Shown: in pieces, positions 8,646-17,149 of the stretch
How the letters are laid out: each line of letters opens with the position of its first letter
How positions within the stretch are numbered: the first letter of the stretch is position 1
NCBI RefSeq assembly: GCF_000159955.1
Contig: NZ_GG695973.1
Coordinates: forward strand, 134,803-153,593
DNA length: 18,791 nt
Direction of reading: 5' to 3'
DNA from: Paenibacillus sp. oral taxon 786 str. D14
GTDB taxonomy: Bacteria; Bacillota; Bacilli; Paenibacillales; Paenibacillaceae
Translations under genes and position numbers: made by a program
The notes under the pieces: generated by a model
Told to the model about the DNA's origin: nothing
What the model saw: the letters and a program-made list of their open reading frames with translations, nothing else
The model's database searches: none

Positions 8646-9521
8646 TCAATTGGCGTTTCGGTTCATGACGTAATACTGCAGCGCCGAAATGACCAAAATG
8701 ACCATGCCTAGCAGCACCGCCATCGCGGATGCCATGCCGGCAATCGATTCGCCATGACCAAACGCTAATTGACGGATGTACATCATGAGAACATGCGTCG
8801 ATTGCCGCGGTCCGCCATCCGTCATCATTAAAGGTTGGCCAAAGACGTTAAAGGCCCCGGCAGTGGTCATGACAAAGGTATAAATGAGCGGAAAACGGAT
8901 CGACGGCAAGGTGATGCTGAAGAATCGCCGGGTCGCGCCGGCTCCGTCGATCTCGGCGGCTTCGTACAAGTCTTTGGATACCCCGGCAATCGAGGCGCGG
9001 TAAATAATCATGTTCCCGCCAACCCCGCCCCATACGGTGATCACAAAAATAATGATCCAAGCATAAGGCTGCGTCGCCGCCCAAGCGACCTGCGAATGGA
9101 AGATGTTCCCCGTAATCCCCAGCTGTTTGTTAAAGATAAGCAGCCAGATCAAAGCGGCAGCGGAAATGGAAATCAAGCCCGGAATGTAAATAATGGACTG
9201 GATGATGCCCTTCAATTTGACCTTCTTATGCTCCAAGGCGACGGCCACCGACAATGGGATGACGATCAACAGCGGAACGCTGATCACGACAAAAATGAGG
9301 GTATTCCGAAGCCCGTTTACGAATTGGGTGTGGAAGGTCGAGGTTTCATCAAATAGGATCGTTTTGTAGTTAGCCCATCCGACCCAGGTCGGATCGTTCA
9401 TCAAGTTCCACTGAGTAAACGAAGCATATATCCCGTATACGGTCGGAATCAGAATGAAGATCAGGAACAAAACCAGGTGCGGACCCACAAAGAAAAACGG
9501 CGCAAAGGATTTCTTGTTCAT
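8646..9521 (-). CDS. Sugar ABC permease, importer 2, MalF/AraP type
   Basis: This is the second membrane subunit of importer 2, about 291 residues from the ATG at 9521 (MNKKSFAPFFF), with about six helices and an EAA loop reading DLYEAAEIDGAGATRRFF then ITLP. A longer frame exists from 9566, but its first codons run through one arm of the hairpin at 9547-9584, so I judge that start false. The 9521 start has AAAGGAG upstream at a rather long spacing of 13 bases, so initiation may be modest. It forms a pair with the permease at 7752-8597, 48 bases downstream, and follows the lipoprotein gene. Confidence 0.85.
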   Translation of the reverse strand: MNKKSFAPFFFVGPHLVLFLIFILIPTVYGIYASFTQWNLMNDPTWVGWANYKTILFDETSTFHTQFVNGLRNTLIFVVISVPLLIVIPLSVAVALEHKKVKLKGIIQSIIYIPGLISISAAALIWLLIFNKQLGITGNIFHSQVAWAATQPYAWIIIFVITVWGGVGGNMIIYRASIAGVSKDLYEAAEIDGAGATRRFFSITLPSIRFPLIYTFVMTTAGAFNVFGQPLMMTDGGPRQSTHVLMMYIRQLAFGHGESIAGMASAMAVLLGMVILVISALQYYVMNRNAN

Positions 9522-9546
9522 CGCCTTTCCATATCTCCTTTTGGAA

Positions 9547-9584
9547 AAATCATGTGCCAGACGCATCGTTCCGGCACATGATTT
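9547..9584 (-). ncRNA. Intercistronic hairpin after the importer 2 lipoprotein gene
   Basis: A perfect 12-base-pair inverted repeat (AAATCATGTGCC at 9547-9558 and its complement at 9573-9584) encloses a 14-base loop. It lies between the lipoprotein stop codon (9610) and the permease start (9521). There is no full T-run after the stem on the minus strand (TTTTTCC only), so partial termination or protection of the upstream lipoprotein mRNA is the likely role. This is a structural element of the mRNA, not a separate RNA gene. Confidence 0.65.
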
Positions 9585-9609
9585 CTTTCTGTTTATCTAG
9601 AACGCAGGC

Positions 9610-10857
9610 TCAGCTTGCACTGCCCGTAGTGCTCTCGGCAATCTTGTCCTCGACGAACTTCTGCATCGTCTGCAGCGTATCATCCAGATCGACGTTGCCG
9701 CGAACGATATCCGCGCAATAGGTATCAACCGCTTCGGCGATGTAAGGGTAATATTCGTAGGTATAAATATAAAGGGACTGGGTCTCCTTCTCATTGGAGG
9801 TGAAGAAGGATTGCATATATTGCTGATATTCCGGACTTTCGATCACTTGTTTACTCGCCACGATTTGACCTGCTTTCGCCCATTCCAAGGAGTTCGCGCG
9901 GATGAATTCCAGGAAAGCGCCGATGCCGGCTTCTTTCTCATCCGATCGATCGTCATTTTTCAGCATCGCAAACAGGTGGGACGAAGCGCGGTTCGTGAAC
10001 TTGTCCGGCGTCGGAGAATAGATGTTCGTCACCCCGAAGTTTAGACCCTCAACCGCAGCATGGGCCGTAGAACTCCAAGTACCGTCCGTCGAGAACAAGA
10101 CGTTGCCGGATTGGAACATTAAGTAGCCGTCTTCGCCAAATGGGGTCATCAACCCGGCATCGGCAATTTTCTTCACCTCTTCGAAGGCTTGTCTCATCAC
10201 CGGCGTATTCACAGCCGGCTTGCCGTTTTCTTGGATGTCTCCTCCCAGGTTTTGCACTTGAGCTAAAATCACCCAGCCGAGCAGCGCATCATTGACAACG
10301 TAATCACCATCCTCCAGCTTGCCTTGAAGCGACAGCATTTCGTCGATGGTAACCACGTCGTCGTCCAAGAAGGATTCCGCGTTGTACTTCTTGAGCAGAT
10401 CCTTGTTGTAATACATCGTGTTGCTATGAATGTCGAGCGGAACGGTATACTGCGTGCCATCGATGTTCCCCGTCGCCCAAGCCTGCGGAAGGTAGTTCTC
10501 CTCCTTAATTTCCGGCTGCGCGGCAATCGCACCGCCGATAGGTTCCAGCACGCCTTGCTTCACAAAGCCGGGAACACGGTCCGCGTGGATGATCGCCAAA
10601 TCAGGAACCCCTTTGCCAGAGTTGAGCACCGTGGAAATTTTGGTATACATGTCTGCGGTAATCACATGCTTCACTTTGAACTCGGGATTGGTAGCGTTGT
10701 AATCCTTGACCAATTGATCCATGTAAGCTCCGTCATCGCCGGTTAACGGCGTCCAGAAAGTAATCGTCTTCTTGTCCGAGCCGCTGCTGCATCCAGATAG
10801 TACTGTCACGCTTAAAAGAACTAAAACCAAAGATAAATACAACCACTTCGTTTTCAT
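9610..10857 (-). CDS. Sugar-binding lipoprotein of ABC importer 2
   Basis: This is the extracellular solute-binding protein of a CUT1 sugar importer (family 1 / MalE-like), 415 residues. A lipoprotein signal ends in LSGC, giving lipidated C23, then a Ser/Gly linker and the ITFWTPLTGDDGAYMDQLVK start typical of the fold. The C-terminal part has an aromatic-rich run (YIYTYEYYPYI, about 374-384) that could contribute to sugar stacking. The ribosome site is weak (GGGGGAAG, 4 bases before ATG). It follows the importer 1 permease by 87 bases and is separated from its own permease by a strong hairpin. The ligand is not known; its position suggests arabino-oligosaccharides of a different size or linkage from importer 1. 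Confidence 0.9.
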   Translation of the reverse strand: MKTKWLYLSLVLVLLSVTVLSGCSSGSDKKTITFWTPLTGDDGAYMDQLVKDYNATNPEFKVKHVITADMYTKISTVLNSGKGVPDLAIIHADRVPGFVKQGVLEPIGGAIAAQPEIKEENYLPQAWATGNIDGTQYTVPLDIHSNTMYYNKDLLKKYNAESFLDDDVVTIDEMLSLQGKLEDGDYVVNDALLGWVILAQVQNLGGDIQENGKPAVNTPVMRQAFEEVKKIADAGLMTPFGEDGYLMFQSGNVLFSTDGTWSSTAHAAVEGLNFGVTNIYSPTPDKFTNRASSHLFAMLKNDDRSDEKEAGIGAFLEFIRANSLEWAKAGQIVASKQVIESPEYQQYMQSFFTSNEKETQSLYIYTYEYYPYIAEAVDTYCADIVRGNVDLDDTLQTMQKFVEDKIAESTTGSAS

Positions 10858-10897
10858 GTTTCTTCCCCCGTTTTGAATAATTAATATGATATGAAAT

Positions 10898-10942
10898 CGG
10901 CCGGCGCTGAAGCCGTCCGCAAACGTCCGCAGCGCAGGGCCG
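10898..10942 (-). ncRNA. GC-rich intercistronic hairpin between importer 1 and importer 2
   Basis: On the minus strand the arms CGGCC-CT-GCGCTG and CAGCGC-C-GGCCG pair with a small internal mismatch around a 20-base loop. It starts three bases after the stop codon of the importer 1 permease and precedes the lipoprotein gene of importer 2. No T-run follows, so it is not a standard terminator. It may act as a 3' stabiliser or processing barrier. Confidence 0.55.
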
Positions 10943-10944
10943 TT

Positions 10945-11787
10945 CTATCCTTTCACCGCTCCTGCCGTCATCCCGTCGATAAAGTATTTTTGGAAGGCAA
11001 CAAACAAGATGAAGATCGGAATGATGGAGAAAAAGGAACCAACAATCAGCAAATCATAGTTGTTCCCGTAAGGGGTTAGCAGCGTCTTGAGCCCAATCGG
11101 CAACGTGTATTTATTGGCATCGCTGAGCACCATAAACGGCCACAGGAAGTTGTTCCAGCTGTTCATACCGTTGAGAATGGCCATCGCGGCAAAAGAAGGC
11201 TTCATCACCGGCAAGATGATCCGCACGTAGATTCCGTACTCACTCGCTCCGTCGACGCGTCCTGCGGCGATAATTTCCCGGGGAATTCCCCGCAAATACT
11301 GCCGGAAGAAGAAGATCGTCGCCGCGCTGGCGATCCCCGGCAGAATAATGGCCGAATACGAGTTCATCAGCCCGATATCGTACGTTAACGTATACAGCGG
11401 CAGGAGCAGAATCTCGAACGGAACCATCATGATCAGCAGGACGCAGATGAACAGGGTATTTTTCCCTTTAAATTCATAAGCCGAAAACCCGTACGCCACC
11501 GTAGCACTGACCAGCAGCGTCACCGTGACTTGGACGACCGTCAGCAGCAGCGAATTGAAAAACCATAAGAAATAGGAATGATTGCCCGTAAACAAGTAAA
11601 CAAAGTTATCCAAGCTCATGACCGATAGATCAAACTTCAGGTTCAGCCCGTACCGGATCAAATCCTCCCCAGGCTTAAAGGAAGCCAGCGTAACGGCATA
11701 AAACGGCAGAAGCACCAGCACGCACAGGAAGGCGAAAAACACGAACAAAACGATCTTGATCAGCAAGCCACGCTTCGATTTCGTCAT
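10945..11787 (-). CDS. araQ: Sugar ABC permease, importer 1, AraQ-like
   Basis: This is a membrane subunit of a CUT1 importer, 280 residues, close to the length of Bacillus subtilis AraQ. It has six predicted helices and an EAA loop (REIIAAGRVDGASEYGIY then VRIILPVMKP, about 175-205). The start overlaps the stop of the partner permease by four bases (ATGA), with AAGGAGG seven bases upstream, so the two are translationally coupled. The symbol is assigned by context: adjacent araN/araP-like genes and an abfA-like gene, as at the ara operon of B. subtilis. The equally similar AbnEFJ arabino-oligosaccharide importer of Geobacillus is an alternative name. Confidence 0.85.
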   Translation of the reverse strand: MTKSKRGLLIKIVLFVFFAFLCVLVLLPFYAVTLASFKPGEDLIRYGLNLKFDLSVMSLDNFVYLFTGNHSYFLWFFNSLLLTVVQVTVTLLVSATVAYGFSAYEFKGKNTLFICVLLIMMVPFEILLLPLYTLTYDIGLMNSYSAIILPGIASAATIFFFRQYLRGIPREIIAAGRVDGASEYGIYVRIILPVMKPSFAAMAILNGMNSWNNFLWPFMVLSDANKYTLPIGLKTLLTPYGNNYDLLIVGSFFSIIPIFILFVAFQKYFIDGMTAGAVKG

Positions 11788-12683
11788 GCTTCCTCCTCCT
11801 TCTTAAACATGCCGGTAAAGGCCAACTGCGTCAGGTTAATCACCATCGTAATGACGAGAAGCACGATGCCGACGGCGGCCGCATACCCCAGATTGTTCTT
11901 CTCGATCCCTTGACGGTATAAGTAGCCCACGATGGTCAAGCCGATATTTTTCGGAGAATTGTTGCCGTTCCAGAGCATCATACTTTCGATAAACATCGCC
12001 AGACCGGCATAGATGCTGATCGTTAAGACATATATCGTCGTTGGCTTCAACAGCGGCATCGTGATCTTCGTAAATCGCTGGATGGGAGAGGCGCCATCGA
12101 TTGAAGCGGCTTCGTAGTATTCGTCGGGAATATTTTTGAGTCCAGATAAGAAGTAAAGCATGTTTACCCCGGTCCATCTCCAGGTCGCCAGCGCCAATAA
12201 GGCGATAAAGCCGGTCGTTTGTCCTTTCAGGAATTTGATCGGCTCCACGCCAAACAAGCCCAAGAAGCTGTTGATGAGCGACCCTTCCATTTCACCGAAC
12301 ATCAGTCGGAAGATCGTCCCGGCCACCACCACCGACGTCAGCGCCGGGAAGAAAAACGAGGACTTGAAAAATTCCCTCGCCCACATGAACTTGTTGTTGA
12401 TCAAAACGGCAAACAACATCGGAAACGGGATCAGGATCACCAAGGTTAAGACCATGTAGATGGCGCTGTTTGTCACTGCCTTGAGGAAGACCCCGTCGCC
12501 CATCAATTTCTCGTAGTTGTCTATGCCAATCCACGCTGCTTCCTGACCCAGGGTCACTTTCTGGAAGCTCATCCCAAAGGAGCTGATCAGCGGATACACC
12601 CAAAAGATGAGGAAAACGAGCACAAACGGCAACACAAATACGTAAGGAGCAACCTTTTGCGAGTAAAGGAATTTTTTAACCAT
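11784..12683 (-). CDS. araP: Sugar ABC permease, importer 1, AraP-like
   Basis: This is the MalF-type membrane subunit of importer 1, 299 residues, with about six helices beginning with a hydrophobic segment at about 10-35 and an EAA loop reading DEYYEAASIDGASPIQRFTK then ITMPLLKP (about 187-214). ATG is preceded by AAGGGG at seven bases. It lies 59 bases after the araN-like lipoprotein gene, with a strong hairpin in between, and overlaps araQ. It should carry arabino-oligosaccharides across the membrane together with araQ; the ATP-binding partner is encoded outside the window. Confidence 0.85.
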   Translation of the reverse strand: MVKKFLYSQKVAPYVFVLPFVLVFLIFWVYPLISSFGMSFQKVTLGQEAAWIGIDNYEKLMGDGVFLKAVTNSAIYMVLTLVILIPFPMLFAVLINNKFMWAREFFKSSFFFPALTSVVVAGTIFRLMFGEMEGSLINSFLGLFGVEPIKFLKGQTTGFIALLALATWRWTGVNMLYFLSGLKNIPDEYYEAASIDGASPIQRFTKITMPLLKPTTIYVLTISIYAGLAMFIESMMLWNGNNSPKNIGLTIVGYLYRQGIEKNNLGYAAAVGIVLLVITMVINLTQLAFTGMFKKEEEA

Positions 12684-12704
12684 CGCCCTACCCCTTTTTA
12701 AACA

Positions 12705-12728
12705 GAGCTACTCCCGAAGGAGTAGCTC
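12705..12728 (-). ncRNA. Intercistronic hairpin after the araN-like gene
   Basis: A perfect 10-base-pair stem (GAGCTACTCC and GGAGTAGCTC) closes a CGAA tetraloop. It begins 14 bases after the araN-like stop codon. On the minus strand only a short TTTAAAAA tract follows, so termination would be weak. The position between a binding-protein gene and its permeases fits mRNA stabilisation or partial termination, so that more binding protein than permease is made. Confidence 0.7.
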
Positions 12729-12742
12729 GCTGCTTATTTCGA

Positions 12743-14074
12743 TTACTTCAGCTCCTGCTCGATTTGCGCTTGCGCATCATCCAGAGCTTGCTTGATATCC
12801 TTCCCGTCTTCAAAAATCTCGTTTAACGTCACCGTGCAAAGCACGTTATTGATCGTCGGCGACGCCGAGGTGGATTTAATCAATCGGATTTCGTCCTTGA
12901 TGTCGTTCAGCACGTCAAATGGATTATTAATGAAGTATTGGACAAACTGGTTGTCCGGGTTATGAGTAACGTCCTTCATCTCCCAAACGTCCATGTTGAC
13001 CGGGTCAAAGCCCAGCGTATTCCAGATTTCAATATTGGCATCCTCCGACAATTTGGCGAATGCGAGGAAATCCTTGGCCAGCTCGATGTCTTTGGCCGTT
13101 TTGGTCACGACCGTCCCGGTTCCGCCGCCGCCGACCGAACGCGGCATCCCTTCTTTGATGACCGGAATCGGGGCGATCGCGATTTTGCCGGAGAGGTCCT
13201 TCATATAGTTCGTGTATCTCGACATTTGCCACAGCGGCATGAAAGCGGTCGCATAGTTGCCCGCATTAAACTCTCCGTACGCTTCCTCCGTATCGGGCTG
13301 CCCGCCGGCGATGGTGGCGATGACATGGTTGTCTTGCAGGTCTTTCAGCAGGGTGAGCGCCTTCACTACGGGCTCCGAGTTAACGATCGGGTTCCCGGCG
13401 TCATCGGTGAAATCTGCACCTTGCTGTGCCAGCAGCTGGGAAAGCTGCCATGTTGCACTCGTATCGGCGGTGCCCATGTACTTGCCCGTTTTCTCATACA
13501 CTTGAATTCCGGCTTTTTTGAAATCTTCCCAGGTCACAATCGACTTGTAATCCACTCCGGCTTCTTCTAAAATTTCCGTGTTGTAGAACGCCACCGAGGC
13601 GCCAACGTGGGTCGGGATACCGTAATTCACGCCGTCCTTGCTGTAGAGGTCGATTCTGGACTTGACGATCGTGTCCCGGTACGGGTCGATGACGTCATTT
13701 AATTCAACCAGCTGCGGCGTCCCGGCCAAGAAGTCCGGGAATTTGCCCAGCTCGATATCGGCGATGTCCGGCGCACCAACGCCCGTCTGCACGGCGATCG
13801 ATAATTTGTTGTGCATGTCGTCGTATGGCATCACCGTGACGTTCAGCTTGATTTGCCGATCCGGATTGGCGGCGTTCCATTTCTCCAGCATTTTCTCAAA
13901 ATGTTGTCCATGCAGTTCCACGAACGTCCAATAGGAAAGCTCTATCGCGTCTTCCCCCGCGCCGCCGTCCAACACGGAGGTTTCTCCCCCCGCTGTGGTT
14001 GACGTCTTGCCGCAGCCCCACAGCCATGTGGCCATCGTTAACACGAACAGCACAATCCAAACCTTTTTCTTCAT
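12743..14074 (-). CDS. araN: Arabino-oligosaccharide-binding lipoprotein, importer 1
   Basis: This is a solute-binding lipoprotein, 443 residues, near the length of B. subtilis AraN (433). The signal peptide ends in LWGC with lipidated C21, then a Thr/Gly/Glu-rich linker. The mature part begins IELSYWTFVELHGQHFEKML, and the phrases AVQTGVGAPDIADIELGKFP and MPYDDMHNKL resemble AraN. The ATG has GGGAGGG six bases upstream. It lies 185 bases after the abfA-like gene and directly before the araP/araQ-like permeases. The araN assignment comes from remembered family motifs plus context; the Geobacillus AbnE name would describe the same role. Confidence 0.85.
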   Translation of the reverse strand: MKKKVWIVLFVLTMATWLWGCGKTSTTAGGETSVLDGGAGEDAIELSYWTFVELHGQHFEKMLEKWNAANPDRQIKLNVTVMPYDDMHNKLSIAVQTGVGAPDIADIELGKFPDFLAGTPQLVELNDVIDPYRDTIVKSRIDLYSKDGVNYGIPTHVGASVAFYNTEILEEAGVDYKSIVTWEDFKKAGIQVYEKTGKYMGTADTSATWQLSQLLAQQGADFTDDAGNPIVNSEPVVKALTLLKDLQDNHVIATIAGGQPDTEEAYGEFNAGNYATAFMPLWQMSRYTNYMKDLSGKIAIAPIPVIKEGMPRSVGGGGTGTVVTKTAKDIELAKDFLAFAKLSEDANIEIWNTLGFDPVNMDVWEMKDVTHNPDNQFVQYFINNPFDVLNDIKDEIRLIKSTSASPTINNVLCTVTLNEIFEDGKDIKQALDDAQAQIEQELK

Positions 14075-14259
14075 CCTTGACCCTCCCTGACAAAATAAAA
14101 TCTACACACTCCACTTACAGTCGGTTATCTCCCACTTCTCTAGTAGAACCGATGGTCAATCGATGACCCGAAGAAGCGCTCACCGGTTGTGGATAGCTAG
14201 GTGTTGTCATCGTCTCAAAGGGTGAATGAAGCAGTTGCTTCCCAGAAGCGTCGGTTTCC

Positions 14260-15807
<1,548 letters not shown>

Positions 15808-15832
15808 TTAAATTATTTCGAATAACCTTGAA

Positions 15833-15846
15833 TGAATCCGTTTACA
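15833..15846 (-). promoter_or_regulatory. cre-like site over the operon start point
   Basis: The minus-strand site TGTAAACGGATTCA matches 13 of 14 positions of TGWAARCGNTWNCA, the one mismatch being A for T after the N. It covers the expected transcription start of the promoter at 15852-15880, so CcpA binding should repress the whole arabinan operon when preferred sugars are present. Confidence 0.65.
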
Positions 15847-15851
15847 GGTAT

Positions 15852-15880
15852 AAAATAACATATGAAATTGGGGTTGTAAA
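15852..15880 (-). promoter_or_regulatory. Main promoter of the arabinan operon
   Basis: On the minus strand, TTTACA (15875-15880, 5 of 6 to the -35 consensus) is followed by a 17-base spacer and TATTTT (15852-15857), preceded by TG as in an extended -10. The start is expected near 15845, giving a leader of about 65 bases before the abfA-like ATG. Confidence 0.55.
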
Positions 15881-15993
15881 TATATTTATCTAAAACATTT
15901 TATGCTTATATAAAATTAACGAGGCAAACGATTCCATACCCCGTGAAAATGCTGAAAAACCGCCTGAAAATTCAATGAAACAATGAAATTTAG

Positions 15994-16009
15994 TTTAAAA
16001 TATTTTAAA
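15994..16009. promoter_or_regulatory. Perfect 16-bp palindrome, candidate regulator operator
   Basis: TTTAAAATATTTTAAA is its own reverse complement and lies about 90 bases upstream of the regulator -10 and about 115 bases upstream of the operon -35. A dimeric winged-helix protein such as the adjacent ArsR-type regulator could bind it. Palindromes of A and T arise easily by chance in such AT-rich DNA, so the role is tentative. Confidence 0.3.
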
Positions 16010-16077
16010 ATTAAGCGTGCGTTTACTACAAATTTAATCTATTTTCTGAACCTGATTTACATTTTTTGATTTGATGC

Positions 16078-16106
16078 TTTATTAAACGACTGAGTTAGTT
16101 TATAAT
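16078..16106 (+). promoter_or_regulatory. Promoter of the ArsR-type regulator gene
   Basis: A perfect TATAAT lies at 16101-16106 with a weak -35 (TTTATT, 16078-16083) 17 bases upstream. The poor -35 suggests weak or activator-dependent expression. An imperfect inverted repeat, TAGTTT to AAACTA, spans the -10 box (about 16096-16123) and could be an autoregulatory site. Confidence 0.4.
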
Positions 16107-16157
16107 TATCTAAAATAAAACTACCCACTATTTATTGGAAGAAGGTTCGAATATCCG

Positions 16158-17075
16158 ATGATCTATATTAAGGATTTGATGAGCGGGATCGACATTTTTA
16201 AAGCGTTAAGCTCGGAGATCAGGATTCAAATCCTCGAACTGCTGGCCAAAAATCAGGCCTTAAACCTCAACGACCTGGCTACCAAGCTGGGCTTAAGCAA
16301 CGGGGCGATTACGATGCACATCAAGAAGCTGGAGGAAAGCGGCCTGATCGAAATCAATACTTCTGTTGGCAAGCATGGCATTCAGAAGATTTGTTATTTG
16401 AACAAAGACAAGCTGATGGTCGACCTCCGGAGCAAGGATGTCGACAATTTATACGAAGTGGAAATCCAGGTGGGCCATTACAGCAATTATCATGCGGTCC
16501 CTACCTGCGGTTTGGCTACGAAGGACAGCATCATCGGCGATTTCGACGATCCACGTTACTTCGCCGATCCGCAGCGAATCGACTCGGAGATTATTTGGTT
16601 GTCCGAGGGCTTCCTGGAATACCGCATCCCGAATTACCTGAAGCCAAACCAGACGTTCCGGGAAATTCAATTCTCGATGGAGCTGGGCTCCGAGGCGCCC
16701 GGGTATTGCGATAACTATCCGTCTGACATCTATTTTTACTTGAACGGTGTCGAAATCGGTTTCTGGACGAGTCCGGGGGATTTCGGTGACGCACGCGGCA
16801 CGTTTAATCCGGATTGGTGGCCGCCGCACTTGAACCAGTACGGGATGCTGAAGCTGATCCGCATTAACAATGAGGGCAGCTTTATCGACGGATGCCGCAT
16901 CTCCGACGTTACGCTGGAACAGATCAAGCTGGATTACAAAAGCGAGCTGACGTTCCGCATCGCCGTCACCGACAAGCCGATCAACAAGCGCGGCCTGACC
17001 ATCTACGGCAAGAACTTCGGCAATTACAGCCAGGACCTGCTGGCTCGGGTGCTGTATGATGTGAAGGAGCAATAG
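16158..17075 (+). CDS. ArsR-type HTH regulator with large C-terminal ligand-like domain
   Basis: This 305-residue protein has an N-terminal winged helix (about 13-66; FKALSSEIRIQILELLA, then LNDLATKLGLSNGAITMHIK) of ArsR type. The metal-binding ELCVC-type box of classical ArsR is absent, and ordinary ArsR proteins have only about 100 residues. The remaining 215 residues are beta-rich and aromatic, with GDFDDPRYFADPQRID, FWTSPGDFGDARGTFNPDWW and a final NFGNYSQDL, which suggests a jelly-roll-like sensor domain. I do not know a named characterised member. Divergent orientation from the arabinan operon suggests it controls that operon in response to an arabinose or arabino-oligosaccharide. ATG has AGAAGG at 12 bases; an in-frame ATG at 16179 with AAGGA is an alternative start. 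Confidence 0.85.
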   Translation: MIYIKDLMSGIDIFKALSSEIRIQILELLAKNQALNLNDLATKLGLSNGAITMHIKKLEESGLIEINTSVGKHGIQKICYLNKDKLMVDLRSKDVDNLYEVEIQVGHYSNYHAVPTCGLATKDSIIGDFDDPRYFADPQRIDSEIIWLSEGFLEYRIPNYLKPNQTFREIQFSMELGSEAPGYCDNYPSDIYFYLNGVEIGFWTSPGDFGDARGTFNPDWWPPHLNQYGMLKLIRINNEGSFIDGCRISDVTLEQIKLDYKSELTFRIAVTDKPINKRGLTIYGKNFGNYSQDLLARVLYDVKEQ

Positions 17076-17084
17076 CAACAATCC

Positions 17085-17133
17085 AAAAAATCAGCCTCCA
17101 GGTTATCGTTAGGTCCTGAAGGCTGATTTTTTT
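17085..17133. terminator. Bidirectional rho-independent terminator
   Basis: The arms 17085-17097 and 17120-17133 pair as AATCAGCCT with AGGCTGATT, strengthened by an inner CCAGG/CCTG pairing, with A-runs on one flank and T-runs on the other. It therefore works for the plus-strand regulator, ending ten bases earlier, and for the convergent minus-strand genes ending at 17150. Confidence 0.88.
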
Positions 17134-17149
17134 CATAATGAGTATCTTC

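Noticed and set aside
12705..12728. Reading the hairpin after the araN-like gene as a full operon terminator
   Set aside because: Only a short broken T-tract follows it, and the next gene starts about 20 bases later with a ribosome site but no visible promoter.
14075..14259. A separate promoter for the araN-like gene in the 185-base gap
   Set aside because: A TTGAGA box is visible on the minus strand, but the matching -10 (TATCCA) is poor; a small GAAGCA/TGCTTC inverted repeat is also not convincing.
15923..15936. A second cre-like site, GGCAAACGATTCCA, upstream of the operon promoter
   Set aside because: It misses the leading TG and has a further mismatch; it is not near a start point. Too weak to annotate.
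16158..17075. Classical metal-sensing ArsR repressor
   Set aside because: No ELCVC-type cysteine box, a length of 305 residues, and a large extra domain; neighbours are sugar genes rather than metal transport genes.
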